Positions 51,798 through 60,295 of a stretch of DNA of 64,000 bases are shown here, piece after piece (position 1 is the first letter of the stretch; each line of letters opens with the position of its first letter). The stretch comes from Halobellus sp. MBLA0158. GTDB taxonomy: Archaea > Halobacteriota > Halobacteria > Halobacteriales > Haloferacaceae. Position numbers and translations under genes: made by a program. Where the stretch lies: contig NZ_JBGNYA010000001.1 in NCBI RefSeq assembly GCF_041477585.1, positions 1,116,001-1,180,000 on the forward strand, written 5' to 3'. The notes below the pieces were generated by a model. It was not told the origin of the DNA. It saw only the letters and a list, made by a program, of their open reading frames with translations, and searched no databases.

Positions 51798-52328
51798 TCA
51801 GTCGTCGGCCGACTCGCCGAGCCGCTGTTTCTCCTTCCTGACGACGTGGACGTCGTCGATCCGGGTGTCGGGGTACTGGCCGTCTTCGTCCTTTTCGGCC
51901 GCTTTGACCATGTCCCAGACGACGTTGAGCCCCGTCGTGACGCCCTCTAAGGCCTCCATCTCACAGCCCGTCTTCCCCGTGGTCTCGACGGCGACGGTGA
52001 GGACCACCCGCTCGTCGCGGACGTCGAAGTCGGTGTCGACGTTCGTGATCGGGATCTGGTGGCACATCGGGATCGTCTCCCAGGTGTGTTTGACCGCCTG
52101 GACCGCGCCGATCCGCGCCGTCGCGAGGACGTCGCCCTTTCCGATCTCGTCGTCGCGGATGGCGCCGATCGTCGACTCGGTCAGATGGATGGTCCCGCGG
52201 GCGACCGCGCGACGCTCCGTGTCGGGCTTCGAGCCGACGTCGACCATCTGGACGTCGCCGGTCTCGTCGACGTGGGTGAGCTCCGGTTCCTCGTCCCCGT
52301 CGCCGGCGTCCGATCGCTCGTCGCTCAT
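51798..52328 (-). CDS. moaC: Cyclic pyranopterin monophosphate synthase
   Basis: A 176-residue molybdenum cofactor enzyme acting after MoaA. Conserved core: THVDETGDVQMVDVG, GKGDVLATARIGAVQAVK, the active-site MCHQIPIT, and VETTGKTGCEMEALEGVTTGLNVVWDM. A halophilic acidic start (about 20 residues) precedes it. Its ATG overlaps the stop of the upstream nnr gene by 4 bp (52325-52328), so they are coupled. Convergent with hflX (9 bp between stops). Confidence 0.95.
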   Translation of the reverse strand: MSDERSDAGDGDEEPELTHVDETGDVQMVDVGSKPDTERRAVARGTIHLTESTIGAIRDDEIGKGDVLATARIGAVQAVKHTWETIPMCHQIPITNVDTDFDVRDERVVLTVAVETTGKTGCEMEALEGVTTGLNVVWDMVKAAEKDEDGQYPDTRIDDVHVVRKEKQRLGESADD

Positions 52329-53761
52329 TCGTCGTCCCCCCACAGCGCCGCGGGCAGCCGATCGATCAGGTCGGTCGCGACCAGCCCGTAGCCGTTCTCC
52401 TCGACCGCCGCGTCCCCCGCTCGGCCGTTCGCGTACGCCGCGACGGCGGCCGCCTCGAACGGCGGCAGGACGCAGGCCAGCGCGCCGGCCGCGCCCGCGA
52501 GGACGTCGCCGGTGCCCCCGACGGTCATCCCCGGGTTCCCCGTCCGATTCACCCGCCGGTCCCCGCCGTCGGCGATCACGTCGTAGGCGCCCTTCACGAG
52601 CAGGACGTGGCCGAGGTCGGCCGCGAAGTCCGCGACGAGGTCCGCGCGCGTCCGCCAGTCTTCGTCGGTCTCGCCCCCCATTTTCCGCAGTTCCCCCTGG
52701 TGAGGCGTACAGAGAAGCGTCGCGTCCGTGTCGACGGTCGGGACGATTTCGAGGGCGTCGGCGTCGACGACGGCGGTTTCTTCGTAGGCGTCGAGGAAGT
52801 CGCGGACGGCCGCCAGCGTCTCCTCGTCGCTGCCGAGTCCGGGACCGAGCACCGTGACGTCGTGTGCCGACGCGAGGGTGAGAAGTTCGCCGACGTGCGC
52901 CGGGGAGAGCCGTTCGCCGTCGTACGGCCGGAGGATGAGGCTCTCGCTGTACCCCTGGATCTCGCGGGCGACCGACGCGGGGCAGGCGACCCTGACGAGG
53001 TCCGCGCCCGCCCGGAGCGCGGCCTGGGCGGCGAGCGCCGGCGCGCCGGTGTAGGGCCCGCCGCCGACGACGAGCACCTCGCCGAAGTCGCCCTTGTGGC
53101 TCCGGTCGGGCCGGCCGAGCGCGAGCAGGTCGCCCGGACCGGTGAACAGCTCTGCGGCCTCGGGGATGCCGATGTCCGCGACCGTGACCGCCGCATCGAC
53201 GGCGTCGAGGCCGGGCTTGCGGTCGTGGAACGTCACCACCCGGTCGGCGTCGACGGCGATGCCCGCGGCCTCGCCCGTGTCGGCGTCGACGCCGGAGGGC
53301 ACGTCGACCGCCACGACGGTCGCGTCGGCGTCGTTGATCGCGCTCGCCGCCGTCGCTTCGGGTTCGCGGAGCGCGCCGGTCACGCCCGTCCCGAGCATCG
53401 CGTCGACGACGACGTCGGGGTCGCCGAGGTCGAGATCGGCCGAGTCGGTCACCGCGCGGGCGTCGTACTCGGCGGCCCGGAGCGCCTCCCAGTTCTCGCG
53501 GGCGATTCCGGTCGCGATCGTCTCGGGCCGGCCGAGCAGGTGGACCGCGACGTCGTAGTCGTCGAGGAAGCGGGCCGCGACGAGCGCGTCGCCGCCGTTG
53601 TTGCCGCGCCCCGCGACGATCGCGACCCTCGCGCCGGGATCGGCCGATCGACGGACCGCGCGCGCCACCGCGTTGCCGCTCGACTCCATCAACTGCTTCC
53701 GGGGGACGCCGAGGGCCTCGGCGTTCCGATCCACCGCGGCCATCCGCTGGCTCGTGATCAT
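52325..53761 (-). CDS. nnr: Bifunctional NAD(P)HX epimerase/dehydratase
   Basis: A 478-residue metabolite-repair enzyme. The N-terminal YjeF_N epimerase (about 1-210) has GRGNNGGDALVAARFL and VDAMLGTGVTGALREP; the C-terminal ADP-dependent dehydratase (about 220-478) has GGPYTGAPALAAQAALRAGADLV, VLGPGLG, CTPHQGELRKM and the ATP/ADP loop NPGMTVGGTGDVLAG. Together they restore hydrated NAD(P)H. The ATG at 53761 is used (upstream frame to 53845 rejected). A TATA-like CTTTTTAGCC is embedded in an inverted repeat (53783-53798) about 30 nt upstream. Confidence 0.94.
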   Translation of the reverse strand: MITSQRMAAVDRNAEALGVPRKQLMESSGNAVARAVRRSADPGARVAIVAGRGNNGGDALVAARFLDDYDVAVHLLGRPETIATGIARENWEALRAAEYDARAVTDSADLDLGDPDVVVDAMLGTGVTGALREPEATAASAINDADATVVAVDVPSGVDADTGEAAGIAVDADRVVTFHDRKPGLDAVDAAVTVADIGIPEAAELFTGPGDLLALGRPDRSHKGDFGEVLVVGGGPYTGAPALAAQAALRAGADLVRVACPASVAREIQGYSESLILRPYDGERLSPAHVGELLTLASAHDVTVLGPGLGSDEETLAAVRDFLDAYEETAVVDADALEIVPTVDTDATLLCTPHQGELRKMGGETDEDWRTRADLVADFAADLGHVLLVKGAYDVIADGGDRRVNRTGNPGMTVGGTGDVLAGAAGALACVLPPFEAAAVAAYANGRAGDAAVEENGYGLVATDLIDRLPAALWGDDE

Positions 53762-53782
53762 TGCCCGACCCTCCGAGCGAGA

Positions 53783-53798
53783 GCGGCTAAAAAGCCGC
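53783..53798. promoter_or_regulatory. Inverted repeat over the nnr TATA box
   Basis: GCGGCT-AAAA-AGCCGC has perfect 6-bp arms around an A/T core that is itself the likely minus-strand TATA element of nnr (centre about 30 nt before the ATG at 53761). A protein bound here would block TBP. Confidence 0.4.
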
Positions 53799-53827
53799 GG
53801 GTGGGGGCGCGGCCGGCTTCGCTTCAG

Positions 53828-53857
53828 CGTGATCGGATCGATCACGCGTGATCGGAT
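53828..53857. repeat. CGTGATCGGAT repeats and palindrome upstream of the HTH gene
   Basis: CGTGATCGGAT occurs twice as a direct repeat (53828-53838 and 53847-53857); a perfect 14-bp palindrome, GATCACGCGTGATC, overlaps them (53840-53853). They lie just upstream of the TATA box (GTTTAGGG, 53878-53885) of the gene at 53909, suggesting an operator, perhaps for its own product. Confidence 0.4.
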
Positions 53858-53908
53858 GTGTGTCGGAAATCCGAAACGTTTAGGGTAGCGAGGTCGGTAT
53901 CGCGTGGT

Positions 53909-54277
53909 ATGTCGGGGCTACTGCCGTCAGAGACCGACAGGCGTGCCGGCGAGGACGACGGCGACGTCCGCGTCCTCCCGCTGGAGGACGACGAGGCCGC
54001 ACGCCTCATCAACTGTCTCTCCTCCGACACGGCCCGCGCGACGCTCTCGGCCCTCCAGGATCGTTCGGCCACCGCCTCCGAGCTCGCCGACTCGGTCGGA
54101 ACGTCGCTCCAGAACGTCCGCCACCACCTGGAGAACCTCCGCGACGCCGATCTCGTCCGCATCGTCGGCACCCGGTACTCCGTGAAAGGACGCGAGATGA
54201 AGGTCTACGCGCCCGCGCGCGAGTCGTTCGTCGTCTGCGTCGGTGATCCGTCCGAAGACGATCCGGGATACGAGTAG
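53909..54277 (+). CDS. HTH transcriptional regulator (ArsR-like), paralogue of the one at 23978
   Basis: A 122-residue winged-helix protein: LINCLSSDTARATLSAL, then SELADSVGTSLQNVRHHLENL (recognition helix) and YSVKGREMKVYAPA (wing), then an acidic tail. These blocks match the gene at 23978-24316 closely, so the two are paralogues. Leaderless, with GTTTAGGG about 28 nt upstream of the ATG at 53909 (open frame to 53858 rejected). Repeats just upstream could be its binding site. Confidence 0.82.
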   Translation: MSGLLPSETDRRAGEDDGDVRVLPLEDDEAARLINCLSSDTARATLSALQDRSATASELADSVGTSLQNVRHHLENLRDADLVRIVGTRYSVKGREMKVYAPARESFVVCVGDPSEDDPGYE

Positions 54278-54346
54278 GCCCCCGCCGCGTTTCGGCCCTC
54301 ACCCGCACCCTCAAATAGGGTGACAGATCCACTCACCGACACCGAT

Positions 54347-56761
54347 ATGAGCGCGGCCCAGCGAGTCCCCGACGTGAGTTGGCAGGCGGTCTTCGGTCAC
54401 GACGAGCCCTACCCGGAACAAGCCGACGGCATCGACGCCGCGATCGACGCGGCCGACGACGACGGCTTCCTGGTCGTCGAGGGCGCCTGCGGGACCGGCA
54501 AGACGATGCTCGCGCTCACCGCGGGGATCGACCGCGTGCGCGACCCCGACTCGAAGTACGAGCGCGTCCTCGTCCTGACGAGCGTCAAGCAGCAGCTCCG
54601 CCAGTTCGAGGCCGACCTGGAGACGATCAACGCGAACCTCCCGACCGACTGGCGCCCCGTCTCGGGGCTGACGCTCGTCGGCAAGGCCGACGTCTGCCCG
54701 TACAGTCGCGAAAGCGTCGCCGGAATCGACGACGAGACGGTCTACGACCGCTGCGAGGGGCTCCGCGAGCGGACCCGCAACCTCGTCGGTGAGGACGGCC
54801 AGACGTCGACGGGGACGCTCGTCTCCGAGGCGAAGGCGACCCAGACCGGCCTGTTGGACTCGGGGGCCACCCAGGGCCCCGAGTACTTGTCGACGGCCGG
54901 CGAGCCGACGCCGTTCCTCCCGGAGACCGCCGAGTACGCCGACACCGAGTACTGCCCGTTCTACGCGACGTTCCTCGACGACCTCCCGGAGGACGGCGAC
55001 CCGGTCGAGGCGGTCCCCTTCGACCTGACCGACTGCGGCCACATCGACACCGACGAGCTGGTCCGGCTGAGCGCCGGCTACGGGACGTGCCCGCACTCGG
55101 TGATGGGCGCGGTCCTCCCGCACGTCGAGGTCGTCCTCGGGAACTACTACCACGCGTTCGACCCGCAGACGGTGGGCTCGTTCACCGGGGCGCTCGTCGA
55201 CGACGCGACGTTCGTCGTCTGCGACGAGGCGCACATGCTCGAACCGCGCGTCCGCGACCTCGTCAGCGACGGGGTCGGTCTGACGACGCTCCGGGACGCC
55301 GAACAGGAACTGACGCGCGTGATCCAGCCCGTCGAGTTCGACGACGCGGGGAAGGACGCCGCGGGCGGGAGCGGAAGCGACACCGGGAGCGCCGACGCCG
55401 ACCTCGTCCGGGGCGAACTCGCGGACTCGGACGTGACGCTGCGCGAACTCCGGGAGGTCAGGGCGTTCGTCTCGGACCTGCGCTCGGAGGTCGACCGCCG
55501 CGTGAAGGCCCACCTCGACCGCTCGCTCCCGGACTGGCGGGCGGACGTCTCGCGGCTGGAGGACGACGAGATCCCCCTCCGCGACCCCGAGGCGCCCGCG
55601 GTCGACGACCTGACGGAGTGGGCCGACGACGCCGGCTACGACGGGGGGACGTGGGTCCGCGCCGAGTCGGTCGGCGCCGTGGTCGCGCGGATCCTGAACG
55701 AGGCCGAAGACGAGGACGTCCGCCGGGCCGCGCCCGCGGCCGGCCGCGCGCTGGCGAACTGGAAGCGGTGCGATCACGTCTCGTACTTCCGGGAGATCGA
55801 ACTGGAGCGGACGTGGGACGAGACCGAATCTCAGAACTCCTGGCGCCGCGCCTACAACGCCCGGCTCGCGCTCCACAACTGCGTCCCCGGCGAGACGATC
55901 GCCGAACGGCTCGGGGAGTTCGGCGGCGGCGTGTTGATGTCGGCGACGCTCGAACCGATGGACGTCTTCCGGGAGGTCACCGGCCTCGACGCGCTCGCCG
56001 AGCGGGGCCGACCGGTCGAAGAGCGGACCTACGGGCTCTCTTTCCCGGCGGCGAACCGCGCGTCCTTCGCCGTCGACGTCCCGAAGTTCACCCACGAGAA
56101 CCGCGGGCGGCGGGGCGAGTCGAACCCGACGCGGCGGGCGCACGTCGACGCCGTCGCCGAGATCGCGCGCTCGCCGGGGAACGTCCTCGTCGGGATGCCG
56201 AACTACGGGGAGGCGTCGTGGATGGCCGAGGCCCTCGCCGATCGGCTCGACCGGCCGGTCCTGCTCGACGAGTCCTCCGGCGACGACGCGACGGAGGCGC
56301 TCAAGGCGGAGTTCTTCGGTGGCGAGCCGAAGGTGCTCGTGACGAGCCTCCGCGGGACGCTCACCGAGGGCGTCGACTACCGCGGGGACCGGCTCGCGGC
56401 CGCCGCCGTCTGCGGCGTCCCGCTGATCGACACCTCAAGCCCCCGGACGCGAGCGCTCCGGACGGCGTACGACCGACGGTTCGGCGGCGGAGGGTCGGAC
56501 GGCCGGCGCGGACGGAGCGGTTTCGAGACGGCGCTCACCGTCCCGGCGGTCCGGAAGGCGCGGCAGGCGATCGGCCGCGTGATCCGCGGCCCCGAGGAGG
56601 TCGGCATCCGCGCGCTGATCGACGCGCGCTACGCTCGCGCGTCGTGGGACAGCGTCCGGGAGTACTTACCCGAGACAGAGCGCGAGGAGTTCGATCCGGT
56701 GAGTCCGGATATGCTCGGGTACGGCGTCGATCGCTTCTGGTCGCGCGCCGGCGAGGAGTAG
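54347..56761 (+). CDS. XPD/Rad3-like ATP-dependent DNA helicase with 4Fe-4S domain
   Basis: An 804-residue SF2 helicase of the XPD/DinG group. Walker A is EGACGTGKTMLAL near 45-57; the DEAH box reads CDEAHMLE. Between them four cysteines fit the iron-sulfur domain (in DVCPYSR, TEYCPFY, LTDCGHI and YGTCPHS). An Arch-like insertion and helicase domain 2 follow (VLMSATLEPMDVF, SLRGTLTEGVDYRG, KARQAIGRVIRG with the arginine finger region). It unwinds 5'-3' in repair or replication. The ATG at 54347 is favoured over GTG 54320: the TCAAATAG box is then about 32 nt upstream. Confidence 0.92.
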   Translation: MSAAQRVPDVSWQAVFGHDEPYPEQADGIDAAIDAADDDGFLVVEGACGTGKTMLALTAGIDRVRDPDSKYERVLVLTSVKQQLRQFEADLETINANLPTDWRPVSGLTLVGKADVCPYSRESVAGIDDETVYDRCEGLRERTRNLVGEDGQTSTGTLVSEAKATQTGLLDSGATQGPEYLSTAGEPTPFLPETAEYADTEYCPFYATFLDDLPEDGDPVEAVPFDLTDCGHIDTDELVRLSAGYGTCPHSVMGAVLPHVEVVLGNYYHAFDPQTVGSFTGALVDDATFVVCDEAHMLEPRVRDLVSDGVGLTTLRDAEQELTRVIQPVEFDDAGKDAAGGSGSDTGSADADLVRGELADSDVTLRELREVRAFVSDLRSEVDRRVKAHLDRSLPDWRADVSRLEDDEIPLRDPEAPAVDDLTEWADDAGYDGGTWVRAESVGAVVARILNEAEDEDVRRAAPAAGRALANWKRCDHVSYFREIELERTWDETESQNSWRRAYNARLALHNCVPGETIAERLGEFGGGVLMSATLEPMDVFREVTGLDALAERGRPVEERTYGLSFPAANRASFAVDVPKFTHENRGRRGESNPTRRAHVDAVAEIARSPGNVLVGMPNYGEASWMAEALADRLDRPVLLDESSGDDATEALKAEFFGGEPKVLVTSLRGTLTEGVDYRGDRLAAAAVCGVPLIDTSSPRTRALRTAYDRRFGGGGSDGRRGRSGFETALTVPAVRKARQAIGRVIRGPEEVGIRALIDARYARASWDSVREYLPETEREEFDPVSPDMLGYGVDRFWSRAGEE

Positions 56762-56775
56762 CGACGTCAGACCCG

Positions 56776-56958
56776 CTATCCGTCGTACTCGGCCTTGCAC
56801 TCGGGAGAACAGAAGTGGCGGGAGGCGACGCGGCCGTCCTCGACCCAGGTGACGACGCGGTGGGTCGGCGACTGGATGATCTTCTCTCCGCAGGCCGCAC
56901 ACTCCGGTGCGTCGGCTTCGTCGACGTCTTCTCCGAGTTCGGAAGTCGGGTCTACCAT
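56776..56958 (-). CDS. Small zinc-finger protein
   Basis: A 60-residue acidic protein with one zinc finger: CAACGEK, then RHFCSPECK, a CxxC and CxxxC pair 21 residues apart, as in small TRASH/MYM-like fingers (or DUF7576-type proteins). Too short for an enzyme; a DNA, RNA or protein adaptor is likely. The ATG at 56958 is used (the frame opens at 56988). Convergent with the helicase (15 bp between stops). Confidence 0.7.
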   Translation of the reverse strand: MVDPTSELGEDVDEADAPECAACGEKIIQSPTHRVVTWVEDGRVASRHFCSPECKAEYDG

Positions 56959-57121
56959 TCTCTCCGAGTCGTTGGCGCTCCGGCCCACTTGATACTGTCG
57001 AACGGCCGGGAGCGCGCCGTCGCGCGCCGGCCGCCGCGCGGGTCTGCGGTGCCCGCCGAGGGTTTCTCGCCGACAGTAGTAGTTTAATACGTCCGAAGCC
57101 TGGCTACGAGTGTGGACTGAG

Positions 57122-57352
57122 ATGTCCGATCCTTCCGGCCCCCCAGAGAGTCGCAGTTCGGCGCCGCACGCAGAGCACTCCGCGGTACGGACGCCGGACG
57201 GCCGATTCGAGCTTCGCTGCGTCGTCGTCCGCTACGAGCGGCGACCGGACCGGTGTACGGTCTATCCGCGGCGCGAGAGCTGCTGTGAACACGTCGACGC
57301 GTGGTTCTCGGCAGACGCCGACGCGTTCGTCCCGCTCGACGAAATTCGCTGA
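57122..57352 (+). CDS. Small conserved haloarchaeal protein
   Basis: A 76-residue soluble protein. After a Pro/Ser-rich start it has RTPDGRFELRCVVVRYERRPDRCTVYPRRESCCEHVDAWFSADADAFVPLDEIR-type sequence: beta strands followed by Cys residues (one, one, and a CC pair) and an aromatic-rich end. The Cys pattern (C, C, CC) hints at metal or redox, but no known motif matches. It lies between the small zinc-finger gene and cheF, with GTTTAATAC about 36 nt upstream and a possible GTG start at 57110. Confidence 0.65.
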   Translation: MSDPSGPPESRSSAPHAEHSAVRTPDGRFELRCVVVRYERRPDRCTVYPRRESCCEHVDAWFSADADAFVPLDEIR

Positions 57353-57385
57353 GAGGGCGGTCGGCACACGGACGTTTTTCGCCGT

Positions 57386-58480
57386 TCAGACGTTGATGTC
57401 CTCGAACTCCTCGTTGACGATGAACCGCCCCTGCGGGGTGAGGTCGACCGGCGGCTCCTCGTCGGTGATGAGGTCGTCCTCGTGGAGCGATTCGAGCCTG
57501 GCGTCGAGTTCGGCCTCGCCGATGTCGAGCAGCGACGCCAGATCGATGTCTTCGCTGGTGGAGTAGAGGCCGACGAGCACCTCCAGTTCCTGTTCTTCGA
57601 TCTCGACGTCGCGGACGTCGCTTTTGATCCAGTGGTAGATCAAGCGGAGGTACCGCCCGAGGATGTTCATCTTCCGCCGCGAGGTCATCGAGATCTCGGA
57701 GGTGACAGTCTGGCCGTTCTCGACGTGTTGGACCGAGAGGACGAGCAACGTCTCGTCGTCGTCGGTCGTTCGCTCCATCACCTCGAAGAAGATGACCGAA
57801 GCGAGGTCGATCGAGAACGGTTCGTCCTGATCGGTCTTGATGTCGCCGCCGGTGAACGAGACCGATTCGTAATCGAGGTGCAGCCCGGTCTTTCGGGTCG
57901 GGGTGTCCATCACGCGACCGCCGACCTTGGCCGGGTGGGTGACGAGCGCCGTCGAGCCGTTGAGCGTCGCTCGGAAGAGCAACAGGGAGAACTTCTCGAT
58001 CAGCTCGCGGTCCCCGCCGATGACGGTCGTCCGGCGGTAGTCGCCGTCGATGTAGCCGACCATCACGGTGTAGTCGAAGAACTCCTCGACTTCCGGGGGC
58101 ACCTGCCCGACCGCGATGTCGAAGATCGAGGTGATCGGCACCGTCGTCTTCGTCTCCGAGGTCGCGAGGACGAGCCGCCGCCCGCTCATCAGGACGCGTC
58201 CCTTCACGGGGTCGAAGGCGGCGTCGCCGCCCGCGACGAAGTTCGCGACGAAGTCGACGACGATCGACTCCCCGTCGGGCGTCTTGGGGCGGCTTCTGCC
58301 CGTCGATTCGGATTTGGATTTCGCCTTGGATTTGGCGTTCCCGCCCGCGTCGCCGCCGGACGCCGATTCGTCCTCGCCGCTCTGCTTCCGGTAGGCTTCG
58401 AGCAGTTCCGACCGGCCCTGCGCCGCCTCGCCGTGCTCGGCGCGCTGGTCCGTTCCCTCGTCGGATCCCGTCGCCGTCAT
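57386..58480 (-). CDS. cheF: Archaeal chemotaxis protein CheF
   Basis: A 364-residue adaptor that links the CheY-type response regulator to the archaellum motor. After an acidic N-terminus with a lysine-rich tract (NAKSKAKSKSE near 49-59), the CheF core starts near 75 (VVDFVANFVAGGDAAFDPVKGRV) and runs to DLTPQGRFIVNEEFEDINV. The typical ARRKMN-like block appears as SMTSRRKMNILGRYLRLIYHWIKSD. Its ATG overlaps the arlJ stop by 4 bp (58477-58480), so it is the last gene of the archaellum operon and made with it. Confidence 0.9.
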   Translation of the reverse strand: MTATGSDEGTDQRAEHGEAAQGRSELLEAYRKQSGEDESASGGDAGGNAKSKAKSKSESTGRSRPKTPDGESIVVDFVANFVAGGDAAFDPVKGRVLMSGRRLVLATSETKTTVPITSIFDIAVGQVPPEVEEFFDYTVMVGYIDGDYRRTTVIGGDRELIEKFSLLLFRATLNGSTALVTHPAKVGGRVMDTPTRKTGLHLDYESVSFTGGDIKTDQDEPFSIDLASVIFFEVMERTTDDDETLLVLSVQHVENGQTVTSEISMTSRRKMNILGRYLRLIYHWIKSDVRDVEIEEQELEVLVGLYSTSEDIDLASLLDIGEAELDARLESLHEDDLITDEEPPVDLTPQGRFIVNEEFEDINV

Positions 58481-60255
58481 ACGCTGATCAGCCCCCCGGC
58501 GAGCGACGACGTCAGGACGGCGCTCCCACAGCCGATCCACACGAGGATGACGAAGTGGAGGTACGCGTTCGTCTTGTGGCCCCCGTCGACCATCCGGATC
58601 ATCAGCGACGAGAGGACGGCGTTGAAGAGGATGATGAGCGAGAGGAGGTACTCGATGATGGGGATGTCGTAGACGCCCGCGTAGATCAGCTGGCCGAACT
58701 CGAACTGCGCGAGGTTCATACTCGACGAGAACGTCGCGAGAATCTCGACGATCTCCAGCCCGATGAAGAAGGCGAACGCCGCCGACGCGGTGATGCCGTA
58801 CAGCACGCCGATAAGCGTCGTGGTCTTCTGTTGTCGCTGCCGGCGGAGCTTGATGACCTCGTTCATATTGTTCGAGATGAGTTCGCCCAACTGCTTCGGC
58901 GTCCCGCCCATCTGCCTGCCGACGAGGTACATCTCGGAGAACTTCTGGATGAGGTACGAACTCGTCTCGGCGGTGAAGAGGAACCACGACCGGTCGGGTT
59001 CGACGCGCATATTCAGCCGGACGTAGAGCCGGTCGATCTCCCGCGACAGCACGCCGAAGTCCTTCTCGCGGAGCGTCTCCAACACGGCGCGGGTGGTCGA
59101 CTGCTTCGCGCTCTCGGAGGCGCCCAGCGCCCGGATGAAGCCCGGGTACTCCTCGTCGCGCTCTTTGATCCCGTTTTCGTGGTGTCGCGCCACGAGCCCG
59201 GGCACCGCCAGCGGCGTCACCGGCGCGGCGATCAGCACCGGGACGGGCGTATCGAGCATCACCCGCTGGACCGCCTGTCCCACCGGCGTCCAGCCCATCG
59301 TTCCGACGCCCAGGATCGTGATGAAAAGGAGGCTCAACGCGACCGCGCCGTAGAGCGCGATGTCGATCTGGCGGTCGATCTTCGTCCGGTACTCGTCCTG
59401 CTGGTACCACAGCGGGTCGTACGGCGACATCGTCCGGATGACGAAGTAGAACCCCAGCTGGACGAAGACGAAGAGCACGATGACGGCCGCGATCGTCATC
59501 GTGGCGTCGGTCCCCGTGAGGATCGGGAGCACGATCGCGTTGATGATCGCGAACGTCATCGACAGAATCATCGAGAGATAGAGGTCCTTCATCACTTCGA
59601 GGTTCCCGAGCGCGCCCTCGTAGACGGTGATGTACTTCTGGATCATCGTCTGCTGTTCGCCGAGCAGGAAGTCGTCGAGGCTCTGGCCGGCGTTCAGCGA
59701 GTACGCCAGCCGGTCGAGGAAGTCGCCGAGCTCCTTCGAGGGAACGACCCGCGCCCGCCGCTGGAGCGCGTCGTCGAGCGACTGATTCCAGGTGTCGACG
59801 AGTTCCGTGATCCGCCGCATCTCGACGGCGAGCTCGCCGTACTCCTCCTCGCGGCCGAGCTGTCTGAACACGGCCACGCGGTCGATGTTCGTCGTCGAGA
59901 GGACCGTCAGGTGCGTGATGACGAGGTGGAGTTGGTTTTCGAGCCCGCGACGCTGCTGCTCTACGAGGAGCCGCGGGTACAGGAGCCCCGCCAGCAGCAT
60001 CAACAGCCCGAGCAGGAAGATCGGGATCCGAACGAGTACCGGCAGCGGCAGCAGCACCGCGCCGGCGACGCTGACGACGAAGAGGACCGCCGTCGGCAGG
60101 AGGACCGTGAGCGCGTACTTCCGGTTCTCCATCGGCATCCGCTCGTAGGAGTCGATGACAGACGAGAAGAAGCGCTCTAGCTGCTCCCGCTGGGCGCTGA
60201 GACCGACGTTCGTGTCGGTGCCGCCGGAGCCCGAGCCGGCTTCGGTCTCGCTCAT
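58477..60255 (-). CDS. arlJ: Archaellum membrane platform protein ArlJ (FlaJ)
   Basis: A 592-residue polytopic membrane protein of the type II/IV secretion platform (GspF/TadC-like) family, the core membrane component of the archaellum. About 8-9 hydrophobic segments are present, in two blocks (about 50-95 and 255-345; again 480-590), with two cytoplasmic domains carrying the T2SF helix pattern (DFLDRLAYSLNAGQSLDDFL; FGVLSREIDRLYVRLNM). It is 40 bp downstream of arlI and overlaps cheF. Confidence 0.93.
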   Translation of the reverse strand: MSETEAGSGSGGTDTNVGLSAQREQLERFFSSVIDSYERMPMENRKYALTVLLPTAVLFVVSVAGAVLLPLPVLVRIPIFLLGLLMLLAGLLYPRLLVEQQRRGLENQLHLVITHLTVLSTTNIDRVAVFRQLGREEEYGELAVEMRRITELVDTWNQSLDDALQRRARVVPSKELGDFLDRLAYSLNAGQSLDDFLLGEQQTMIQKYITVYEGALGNLEVMKDLYLSMILSMTFAIINAIVLPILTGTDATMTIAAVIVLFVFVQLGFYFVIRTMSPYDPLWYQQDEYRTKIDRQIDIALYGAVALSLLFITILGVGTMGWTPVGQAVQRVMLDTPVPVLIAAPVTPLAVPGLVARHHENGIKERDEEYPGFIRALGASESAKQSTTRAVLETLREKDFGVLSREIDRLYVRLNMRVEPDRSWFLFTAETSSYLIQKFSEMYLVGRQMGGTPKQLGELISNNMNEVIKLRRQRQQKTTTLIGVLYGITASAAFAFFIGLEIVEILATFSSSMNLAQFEFGQLIYAGVYDIPIIEYLLSLIILFNAVLSSLMIRMVDGGHKTNAYLHFVILVWIGCGSAVLTSSLAGGLISV

Positions 60256-60295
60256 CGGTTCGCCTCCGTCGCGGTCGATTCCTGCTCGGCGCGTC

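Noticed and set aside
54311-56143. 610-codon antisense frame over the helicase gene
   Set aside because: Arg/Val/Asp-rich shadow of the helicase; no recognisable motif.
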